Shown piece by piece: positions 33,601 through 43,906 of a stretch of 64,000 nucleotides of DNA; position 1 is the first letter of the stretch, and each line of letters begins with the position of its first letter. Below the pieces are notes generated by a model, which was not told where the DNA came from, made no database searches, and saw only the letters and a program-made list of their open reading frames with translations. Source of the DNA: Fragaria x ananassa (lineage: Eukaryota > Streptophyta > Magnoliopsida > Rosales > Rosaceae); NCBI GenBank assembly GCA_034370585.1, contig CP139771.1, positions 24,390,501-24,454,500 on the forward strand, written 5' to 3'. A program made the position numbers and the translations under genes.

Positions 33601-34399
33601 TGGAGAGGCACTGTTAAAGAAACGAGTTACAAAGCTGAATTTAGATACCAGTATCCATGAGCCTGATGAACGTAATATTACTAATAAAGAGGCTCTCAGA
33701 CGGTACATGCTTATCGATTACAAATGACTCTCTCTCTATCTACTAAGATTTGTATCAGAGAGGGAAATGTTCATTCTTATTACTCTAATTATTAATTAAC
33801 TAATTGTTTACCTTAATCAATCTATGTATGCAGGATGGCGGCAAGGCGCTCCCAAGAAAGGAAGGAACGTACAATCAGAGTATCAGCAGCAAAAGTGAAC
33901 CCAGCATCAGCCAGCTGATCGATAAGATTGATATGTACTCGATCAGTTGATCTAATAAAAGTCCATTATTCCATTATATATAGTGATGGTGGTGTATCAG
34001 ATTATTATCTATATGCTCGAGACTAGAGTTTCGACTATCCTGTAAATCACTTCAGTATGTACTTACTGAGTTCATGTTATGAATAAATACCAATTTACTG
34101 CATTAATTGTTAATATATCCGATGGCACCATAGCTTGTTCTGCACTATACTTCGTTTGGAAGCTTTATTAATTCCCATGAGTTTAATTAAAAAACAAACT
34201 TAAAACATCCCATCCATATATCAGTAAAAGAATGGCAACTTGTTACATAATATAACCTAGTCAAGTAGTCGTTGTTGAGAGTCCAAGTATATAATATCGA
34301 AGTTAAGAACTTAAGATTACATGCATATTCACCGAATTTCTTCATCAGCCTGATCGTCATAAATCTGATTCGGTTAGTGAGTTAACTAACTATATATAA

Positions 34400-34805
34400 G
34401 AGCAAGTCCAACAAGTTATTTATATTTTTTACATAATAGGGAAGCAAAACTCAAAATCTCTAAAAATTTTGTATATCAAATCCAACAGTTTCCCTATTTT
34501 AAAGATTCAAATATTCATTACAACAACAATTCTCATTTATTACAATATAATAATAAGTATAAAAATATAAAAGATTATTTTTTTAGAATAAATTATGTTT
34601 TCTTTCTTATCTTTGAGCCTTGAATAACGTGCAACATTCAATTCTTCTTTCCCTAAATATTTTTAGAGAATATGTAAATATAGGAAAGCAAAAATTCTCT
34701 TTCATCTCTTTTCCTATTTTAGAGAAGGTGTTAGAGTGGAAAATGACTTCATATTCCCTAAAATAGAGAAAATCAAAGAATTTAAAGAATCTGTTGGACT
34801 TGCTC
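34400..34805. mobile_element. Tourist-like MITE
   Basis: 406 bp with perfect inverted ends GAGCAAGTCCAACA and a TAA duplication at 34,397-34,399 and 34,806-34,808. It is a different family from the MITE in PLP-A, but of the same PIF/Harbinger type. Non-coding. Confidence 0.8.
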
Positions 34806-34829
34806 TAAGAGTCTATAAGTCCATTTATT

Positions 34830-37474
34830 TTGTTCTTATTTTTTCATGACTTTGTAATATCTTGGAATTTCAGTTTTTTATTTTTAAAAGGAAAATTATT
34901 TTTCGAGTTATTTTTATTTCGATTTTTATTATTCTTTACATTTTTAGTAGTTTTTGAAAATTATTTCAATTTTTATTTGTTAAATTTTGTTTTTCGATCC
35001 TCTAGGATTAAACTAGACGTCGTTACGAGTTCGTAGTATTTTACGGAAGCGTTTTTGGACATAAGAGCTATTTTTAATGATTTTTGGATGTTGGTATTAT
35101 CTAATAATTTTATTAAAAATAGAAATTTATGGTGGCTTAATCTGGACCGTTGGAGTTTAAACCGCAAGATCTTGATCGTTCATTTGAGATTATATTTGGG
35201 AATGGATAAGGTGGTAGAACAGAAGACAGAGCCCAGACCGACTTCGGTCTCGTGCTGCTCTGCAGCGGGTGAGCTCGGAGGAGGACTCCGTTGTCCGGCT
35301 GCCTCTCGGCCTCCAACCGGTGGCTACGGCTTCGTCTTGCCGTCCCCGACGTCTCTGTTGTATCAGATTTCATGGAGGAGAGCTGCTGAAAGAGAATCGG
35401 AGGAGAGAAAGTGATTGCCTCTCCGATCGGGTTTCCGATTCCGGCCACGGCGGCGTGCATGGCTGGTGGTGGTAGCTTCGTCTTGACCTGGAGAACCTCC
35501 CTGTGGCTTCAATATGTCGAGACGAGCAGTGGTGAGTGAGAATCGATGCAGAGGAGTGGTTTGAGTTTTCCGGCGTTGTTCTTCATTTTCCGGCGAGCTT
35601 CGAATTCGATTCAGGTATAAAAGTTGGACTATTTATTGAGTTCTACGTATTTGTATAATTGAATTCGAGTTTGAGTGTTTTTGGGAGAAGTTGGAATTTA
35701 GGCAGGACCCGACTGCCGTGTGTGGTGGCGGATTGGCGGTGCTGGCCTAAGCTCGTCCTTGATTCATTTTTGTTCAGAAATATGGATTGATGATTAGTAT
35801 GTTGTCTGGAATTGTTGAAATTGTAGAATTGGAGGTAGAGAGCTGAGTTGCAGGTTGTTCGGGTTACTGTGTTTGTGTAGGTTGCTGCGTTCAGCGTCCA
35901 CAACGGTGGTAGTGGTGATTGACTGTTCTGGGAGTACCTTTTGGCTTTACTTGGTATAGTGAACGTTTGTGGGTACTGAGATGATTGATTTACAGTTGGT
36001 TAAAGTTGGAAAGATTGGAACTTTGGAGTTGTGTTCTATTAACTGTGAGTGAGGGTTCAAATAGTTCATTCAATAATTTTGGGTGGTTAATAACAGTGAA
36101 GATGTGTTGGATTATTGTAAGGAGTTTGAAAGATGTTTGTGAGAAAGTCTGGAAGGTCAACGATGAGGAATTTAGGTCGAGACTAGAGAGCTTGTCTTAT
36201 TTTGAGTAGTGAAGAAGATGTTGTTTAATTAAGAGAGGAGATGGGGCATTGGAGCAACATGAACCGAGAAGTGTTGTTGACAATATGAAATAAGTTCAGA
36301 ACCGAGATTGAGCAAGATGGGTGTTCACCTGATGTAGATTAAGATAGTTCTAAGCTATTGGGTGTCCTTAGTAAATTTCAAGGACTTGATAGTATCAATT
36401 TGAAGTGACCTATCAACATTCTTGGAATGAGGATTTGGTACGACGATTGAGTAACTATCGACATTCCAAGAGCAGAAGAATAAGGATTTCAGAATGCGTG
36501 CCACGGTGTTACTAATTTTAATTAGCGTCAGAGCTAGCGCTTGGATTTCAGGTAGGGTCTTTCTCGGGGAATCTTTCTTTAAAATGATAATTAGATTATT
36601 AATGAAATCGGTGAATTGTGTGCTATTGGCTGATTAACTATTGAAAGTTATTGCTTTCGATAAAAGCATGTGTAATCGTTGGTTTATATGATTGTTGTTA
36701 TCGCTTTCCATAAAAGCATGTGTTCGATATTTGATTGCATACATAACGCATTGTGAGGAATTGTGAGGATAATGAGATTGGTGGTTATGGAGAGGTGTGA
36801 ATGAGATTGATAGAATATATATATTTTGTGTAGTTGAGTTTCCTCATGGGGACTTCCAGTAGCTATGATCAGCCCACCTGCGTAAATGAGTGGGGAAAGT
36901 ATGCCCCTTCGACGTATGAGTCGATAAAACAATTTTTTGGGTTTCGAGACTGGGGACCATAAGGTTAACAAAAAACTAACAAAAGAGGTACTGGAGACAT
37001 CTACATGGTATGAGACGTGTAGGCACATATGTCTTGGGTGTATGGACTAATTAGCCAGTAATAGAGTGGAGGGAGTGCATTAGCATTTATGCATCGAATT
37101 GTCGTTATTTATATAAAGTATTATTTGTTACTTGATAACTTGATTTTGCTACTTAGATAAGAATAACCTAAGGAGGTTTGGCCCTACTGAGCGTAAACTC
37201 ACCCCTATAGATTCTTGTTCAGGTTCGTACGAGGACACGTATTAGTTGACGTGAACGAGAGTCGAGAAGGATTACAGAAGATTAGAAGTGAACTAGGTTG
37301 TAAGGTCTGTCGGTTTTGTCTTTGTAATCGGTTTTGTTTTTGTAATCGTTTTATTTTTTATAATTTCAAGAAAAGTATTTGAAATTGTTTTATTTTCTTT
37401 TACTTTTTCCGTTCACGCCTTGGATTTGGCGTCAGGTGTTTGGAAACCACCGACACCGGGTCCGGGGTGTGACA
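34830..37474 (+). other. Probable LTR-derived sequence (solo LTR or fragment), borders uncertain
   Basis: No protein gene is convincing. The right end, GGGTCCGGGGTGTGACA at about 37,458-37,474, and the stretch ACTGAGCGTAAACTCACCCC near 37,184 resemble the ends of many plant gypsy LTRs. The GC-rich patch at 35,215-35,480 could be the transcribed leader. I could not find the matching left end or a target duplication. Confidence 0.35.
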
Positions 37475-37658
37475 GACTTGGAAGTTGGAAATTACTTTTC
37501 ATCGCATATTTGTAATTTGATAAACTAATTAATCTGTGTCCGTATCACAAGCACAACCCATTATTGACAACGGTTGAAGCTAATCTAAATCCTAGCTTAT
37601 ATATAATTCATAAGCAAGATTTCAGGATGAATTCATCTTACTTTCATATGATCAGTCT

Positions 37659-38181
37659 CAGAGGCGGAGCCAGGATTATATATTAAGGGGGGTCGAGTTA
37701 TAAAGTGAAAATATATAGTATTCAAAAATTAAATAACTGTATATGAATATATACAATATCAAAAGGTAATTAACTTTTGTGTATTAGACAGTTCAAAAAA
37801 AAGTTACTAAACTGAAAACAAAATATGAAATTTAGAATTCATTAAATACATAGAGAAATAACTGAAATAAGTTAATCAATTATAAAGTATTTGTACATAA
37901 TAGAATGATAAAAAAGAAATTATTCATTATGGTGAGTTGATTAAATATGATATGACAAGAGTTGATTAAGGTAAGAGAAATAAATTGGATAAATTAAACT
38001 TAGTAACAAAAAATGGTGTTTATAGTTTAATAGGAAAGGAATGGGGGGCCAAACCTCTAAATTAAAAAGTTTTTACATCTAATTATGTCAAATTCCTTGA
38101 TTAGTAAAGCTTAATACACAAGTTCAAAAAAATTAAAGGGGTGTTATGGCACCCCTTGGTCTCAATATAGTTCCGCCAGTG
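37659..38181. mobile_element. hAT MITE
   Basis: 523 bp, from CAGAGGCGGAGCCAGGA to the inverse TTCCGCCAGTG, with a perfect 8-bp duplication ATCAGTCT (37,651-37,658 and 38,182-38,189). Same family as the nested MITE at 31,930-32,419. Confidence 0.88.
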
Positions 38182-38384
38182 ATCAGTCTTGATCGATTAA
38201 TGTAAGTAACTCTGGTTATTGGCCGTTCAAATGCAAGAGAAAAGGTAAAAGATTTTATTTGATGGACACAAATCTAATAGAAGAATTATTTTATTTTTTT
38301 TTGAGATTACAACCATCTTAATTTTTGAGATTACAACCATCTTAATTTTATTCAATCGTGATGTTGAGATTACAACCATATCAA

Positions 38385-38950
38385 CAGTGGCGTAGCCAGG
38401 ATTTGAGAAATCGAGGAGCCAAACAGATTAGCAACTAAGTTTAGGGGTGCCACAAACAACAAGCTTAAGTCTGAACGTTGAAGAGTAAACATCCAGTTGT
38501 ATATAATAGCATGTAATGAAGTACGAGTTTATTAGAGTTAGAACAAACAAAACTACAGGCAAGGCAAGGAATACATAACTTCCAACAAAAGAAATAAGAA
38601 ATGATATATAGATCGCCAACAAAAAGCAAAGAACTAAACCCAACAAGTAGTTGTTCCTCAAGAACCAAACGTCAAATTGCATTACATATCAAGGACAAAT
38701 CTATTACAACTCTTACAAATGATGGAAAACAAAAGATGATACATTTTAGTTCAGTAACAACGCCAACTTCCATTCAGTTTTTCTTTTTAATTAACATGAC
38801 TAATAATAGATAAAACATTATTCATGACTAGCAAGCACTCATGGTGTTAATCTTTTTGTGTTGGTATTGGTTATACCACATTATTCATCTGGCCATCTGG
38901 GATTGTAAATTACAGGACTAGTACGTAATGGATAACACAACATTAACTCT
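38385..38950. mobile_element. hAT-like insertion in the 3' flank of PLP-E (right end unclear)
   Basis: Begins CAGTGGCGTAGCCAGG, the same terminus type as the element in PLP-C intron 2. It interrupts sequence that matches the PLP-C 3' flank (the GAGATTACAA region). No matching right terminus was seen, so the end coordinate is a guess. Confidence 0.45.
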
Positions 38951-39007
38951 TACAGCAACAAGCACCAGTAATTTTTTCAGGCTTTAAAATCTCACATGGA
39001 CTCCAGC

Positions 39008-42000
39008 CTATTCTTGGCTAGGCTGGCTAGGCCCTGCTTGCAGCGTATCCATTTCACGACGCCTATCATGGCGAAGCCGTTTCTCTTCATGTAGCAAATT
39101 TGCAAAGCTACAATGTTGCGACTTGCTATATGTTAGCTAGGATAATCATATATTTTACCATTTTATATAATGGAACCTGTTGGGCAATTAGGGTTCCCAA
39201 TGACCAAACATGTTTATGTACGTATATATACGTTTACACCCAAATTAATATTTTACTGGACAGTAATTGTCTAAAGTGAATGTTAATTAAATTCATGGTC
39301 CACACCGACGAGTCCGAATAATATTAAGTTTAAAGGCGGGTTGCCTCGCATGCAATATCACGCGAGTTCGACGTATGATAAGATGTATGGATGTACACGT
39401 CTCTGATTAATGACTCCGCGAGGTGATGGCTGTGCAGGAGACATCGCCGAGAGACAAGAAAGGACCACTTCGCATGAGAGCACAATGAGGCGAGCTCGAA
39501 TACAAACAATGCGGCGAGCTCGAGGATACATGCGAGCTGGAAGGACTTCACATTGTAAGGATAAGAAAGAGAGTTATCTAAGTCGACCAGTCAACTATGT
39601 TTAATTGCTTGGCGGAGGACTTCTAATCAATCATGCATGCGGACAGCTAGCAGTGTTTGCCTAGTTCGCTGTGTTTAATTGCAAGCAATGTTTGAAGGAG
39701 CCAGCTATGTTTAATTGCATGAAGGCTGGTACGTGCATGATAGTTGCATGGAGGTGTGACTGCACTATAGTTCTCCTTCCCCTCGAAGCATGCACACAAT
39801 GTTTGAATGTTTGGAAATTGGAGGGAGCATCTGGCACCGATTTGGAAGCATCTCGCCATCGACTTGGCAGCCTCGCCCCGACTTTGTGGATTGGCGCGAC
39901 CTCGCCAGTGTTTAATGAGGAAAGCATCTCGATCGTATCTTGAAAATCATCTTGACGCCGGCTCGGGGGCACCTCACTACTGAATGCTTGTTTAATTAAA
40001 GGTGGGGGCATTATTGTCTTATCCTTAGTTGAATAAAACAGAAGGGAAGGATGACTGGTTGGTATTGTACGTGCACGGCAAGAGTTCTTATCACATGCAA
40101 TAGTTATCCAATAGTCATGTGAAGCATATCCAGACGTGAAGCATATGATCACTCATAATTCTAGTTGATTAAGGAGATATACATGCAAGCTGTGCATATC
40201 TACTTTGCATGCACGTCCAGAGTTCTAGTATTCAAGGGCACTCATACAGTGCTTAGAAGGAGCATACGTCCAAGAAGTGTTTTAGGCGAACTCTACTGTT
40301 TAGAACAAAGCGACGACCACGAAGTGATTAACATCACCTACGCCATATTTATCGTTGAAGAATTCTACAAGTCTTTGCCATGCTTTGGGCCAATACATGT
40401 GGCCCTAAATAACTCTATATAAGAGAGTTCGAGGATCTGATTGACTACACAACAAAACAATACAAAAAGACAGACTACATACACACAATCAATCATACAA
40501 AACAACTGCAATTCTTCGAGCATCCTCGAAACCCTAAGTTTTAAGTGCACCTCGCCTTAGATCTCAGAGCCCGTCTGGACTCGCCTCTCTTTCCCAATTG
40601 TTGTTCTGCTCGCTTCAAACAGTGAGTATCGATTCACAGGTGACTAGATAGTTTGCTCGTAATTCCTCGCCCGCGAGGTGACACCGAAGCTCTACTTCGC
40701 CTGATTAGAAGTCAAGAACGCGCACCGTTCTCGTTCTGCGTCTGCGCGGTGGCACGCCCTGCAAACCCTAATTTACTTTTTGGTAGCACAAGTTACCTCT
40801 CTACCCCTGCAGAGGATCGTGGCCAAAACAAGAGCCTGGGCATTAGTCCCATGACCACAAGGTTCGGATTTGCCCGTCTCTAGATTTACCCTGGAGACAG
40901 GTTTGTTTAATAGCCGTTCACCAACTTTGCCAAGACTGTCCAGATTCTTCTGTGTTGCTATATCTACCGAAGATACATCGTCACTCAGAGTGTCATCCTG
41001 TATTTGTTCATTTCCATCCAAATTAGTATGTTTATTTCAATTATAAATCAACTCAGCTCCAATTTATGCTATATATATAAATATGATTGGAAAGTTGATC
41101 AAATATATATAAATAGGTTCGAAAAATTGGTCAAATTAAAAAAATCAGTACATTATTTAAGATAAAGAAGTCCTTACCTGAAAATGCCTATATATATATA
41201 ATTTTTCTCAAGTAAGTACACCCTTAACTTAACTATGGTGCAGATTTTCTCAATTTAGCTCACTTTTTGATCATATTTTTCAATCATTGTCAGTCACTAT
41301 ATATATATATGACATAATCATTTAATTTATACAAATTTTCAGTTAATTTGGTTATCATTAAGGTGTTGAAATGATATTAAATCAATGAACAAATTGAATT
41401 TGTTCAACATGAACCGTTCATATTTATATTAATAAAGCGCAGTTTTAGATGCCCAGACTATCACTAAACTAGCTGAAATTTTTAAGAGATGATCTGCTCA
41501 TATACATGCACCTTTAAACTGAATGGTCAAGATGATAAAATACGATAAAAAAATGGGTACAATAAGAAAATCCGCAATATCGTTAAGTTAAGGACATCCT
41601 TAGCAGCATACATGCATATACCTGAATTCGAAGATAGTATTTCTCCGAGTCAAGGGCTTTGAAGACCACAGAAAGATGCAAATCGACCATATCGGCACTT
41701 GCTTGCATAAAAGCATCGATCAACGGGGAGGAACCACCGCTCGTTAACCAATTCAGCTTACTCCATTTGGAGGCAACATGAGCGTTGTATTTGGCATTAG
41801 CTCTCGGTGAACCAGTTCCTAGTGATATCACCAGCAATCGTCCATAGTGATCCGTTGGTTTTATTGAAGGGAAGTCTGAACTCTTATTAATTATTTCCTT
41901 CGTTACTTCACCAATAGCAACCAAAGTCTGCAAGGGTAAAAAAAAAATACTTGGTTAATCGTCGTTTACATTATTGGCTATATGATAACATGAATATTGA

Positions 42001-43106
42001 ACATACTGGATTGTTTGCTGCCAATCCACCGTCTATCAGATTATGATAGTGCATTTTTCCTTTGCAGTCGACGGTCTCAAAATAGTGAGCTGGAAGATAA
42101 GTTGGTGCCGCAGAGGTTGCAATACATATGTCCGAGAGTAGGGCATCACATGTTTGCTTATTTTTCACCTGTTTCACCCCATAAATTTAAGCACACGTAC
42201 ATATATCAGAATTCGCTTGTGTGTGTATATATATCATTGCATGCATGCAGTCTCGACATGGCAAGTAATTTAACTGGATATGAACCTTAAAGCTGGAAAA
42301 TATAGTTGGCTGGAGATCCCTGATGTCAAATGCAGGAATGACAACATTAGTCAGCGTTTGGCTCAGTTTCTTGTCCCCAAGCCTTTCCCTAACCAAAGCA
42401 TGCAGATACTTGCCCTTGTATTTGGGTCCTACTAGAGCTTCGATGGTCTTTATAGCACTGTAGATGATAATGGTTAAATGGTTCTAAAATAAAGCTAAGA
42501 AGAAATTAGTCATCCAAATTAATTTTTACATATATACATTTTGTGTGTGTGTGTCTGAGAAGATATACATATATACAGTCTGCGTAGCTATGACCTGATG
42601 AAGTATTAATTAAAAGCTCGAAATAAGATTAACATTAACGTACTTCTGAGGGAATAAGATTTTGGGGGAGTTGTCAACGTACGTAGAAGTCCTTGATATC
42701 TTTGGCAGCAAAATAGCGGACGGTTATTCTTATTTGGAGCTGTGAGCATGGCTGTTACAAGACCACCTGTGCTTGTCCCTGAAATCACATCGAAATAGTC
42801 GGCGAGTCTTGCATCTGTATTATTATTATTATTATCCAGCTTCTGCAACATCGTTGAAACACGAATAATGAACTGATGAATTAAACAATTAAGTAGGAGC
42901 ATATTTGATTATAATTTATAAGTTTTGTATGTATTTTCACCAATTTGACACATGTTGTACCTGAAGTTCAGACTCAAGGGAATCAATTAGGATAATGGCT
43001 GGTATAATCCCTCTTATTCCACCTCCGTCGATCGATGCTCAGAACAGTACGTAATTAGGTCTCCAAAGGTTGGGGGCGGCATAGCGAAACTACTGGTTCT
43101 TTCCAT
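39008..43106 (-). pseudogene. Patatin-like pseudogene E (decayed PLP-C copy)
   Basis: Exon remnants on the minus strand: 43106-42961, about 42842-42645, 42457-42286, 42168-42007, 41927-41622, 40997-40831 and 39107-39008. In exon 1, two 4-bp duplications (GTAC and ATCG) plus a 3-bp gain break the frame inside the oxyanion loop. Exon 2 gains an AAT triplet run (five Asn codons), has a one-base frame shift after RPLF, and has lost its splice donor. Exon 3 lacks 18 bp. Exons 4 and 5 remain open. Exon 6 is cut near its end by a gypsy LTR, which also separates exon 7. Intron 5 is enlarged to about 620 bp. Promoter similarity to PLP-C shows it was once a full gene. Confidence 0.9.
39245..40830 (+). 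mobile_element. Solo or truncated gypsy LTR interrupting PLP-E exon 6
   Basis: The right end is sharp: GGCCAAAACA at 40,821-40,830, identical to the 3' end of the LTR at 12,130. The preceding 120 bp also matches that LTR in opposite orientation. A TATA-like CTATATAAGAG lies near 40,417. No internal gag or pol is present, so it is a solo LTR or remnant. The left border is uncertain: PLP-E intron similarity stops near 39,232. I could not find a target duplication, so the insertion may have been followed by deletion. Confidence 0.7.
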
Positions 43107-43317
43107 AGCTCGGATCACTTTGAACTTTGAGCTATCTTTAAGAGGATTTTGTAAAGAGTAATTATTCTTTTTATCCGGAACACCACTCGACACTGTTATG
43201 TGGTGTACCCGGCCAATCATATAACTCAGATTCATGCTAATTAAGGTAGAATTAGAAATAGGTAGAACAAGTTCTTTAACCGGTGAATGAGTTTCCATTT
43301 GAAAGAAATAATAGGGG

Positions 43318-43327
43318 GTATTTATAC
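43318..43327 (-). promoter_or_regulatory. TATA box of pseudogene PLP-E
   Basis: GTATAAATAC, conserved with PLP-C although the gene downstream is dead. Confidence 0.5.
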
Positions 43328-43906
43328 TTGAGCTCCTCTAGCAGCTATGCTACTCATCATCATTATCCTGGAAATTAAGTAGACACCATGCTAATTAATC
43401 CTCATGCATGCATGCCCCACCAAATTTGGAAGCTGAAATTTGAAATTGTTTTCAGGTTAATGGTGGATCAATAAAATTATACGTTTTAATTGATCATGGT
43501 ACGTCTTGCATATAATTAAGTAAAAATATTACTATCACGTAATTAACAAACATCAGTGACTACAACAGGAGAGCTAACTAAAGTCAGTCCTCGGTTCACT
43601 TCCAGTATTCAATAAAGTCTGACCTTTTGATCCAAAAAAAGAAAGAAAGAAAAAAGTCAGTCCTCGGCTCATGAATATTTGAATATTGAGTTAGTCCAGA
43701 ACCAATTACTGTAAGTTTAATTATTAATGTAAGTTAGTCTACCAAGTGGCTAGTGTAGGTATGTAACTTGATATATATTAAGAAATGCTACCTAGTGTAA
43801 TATAATAACGGAAAATAATTATAGGTCTTAACAAAGTCTAAGATTTGTAACCTTAATTATATGTAACATATGATAAACACATCGATCATCAATTTAAGAA
43901 ATCATG
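43328..43906. other. Upstream flank of PLP-E and intergenic DNA
   Basis: About 230 bp match the PLP-C upstream region. The remainder is AT-rich with no feature I recognise. Confidence 0.5.

Larger units (their letters stand above)
31407..33918 (+). pseudogene. Patatin-like pseudogene D (3' half of a PLP-B copy, split by hAT)
   Basis: Homology to PLP-B begins in intron 4, so exons 1-4 with the nucleophile and catalytic Asp are absent. Exon 5 is split: 31,407-31,557 and 33,222-33,380, separated by a 1,656-bp hAT element. Exon 5 also has an in-frame TAG where PLP-B has CAG (just after PAD near 31,487). Exon 6 (33,479-33,702) carries a 48-bp A-rich insertion. Exon 7 (33,834-33,918) is clean. Similarity extends about 200 bp past the stop codon, so the copy arose by DNA duplication, not retroposition. 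Non-functional. Confidence 0.88.

Noticed and set aside
35055..35480. 119-codon plus frame and overlapping 107-codon minus frame in a GC-rich patch
   Set aside because: No domain, no splice partners, both strands equally open; more likely an LTR leader.
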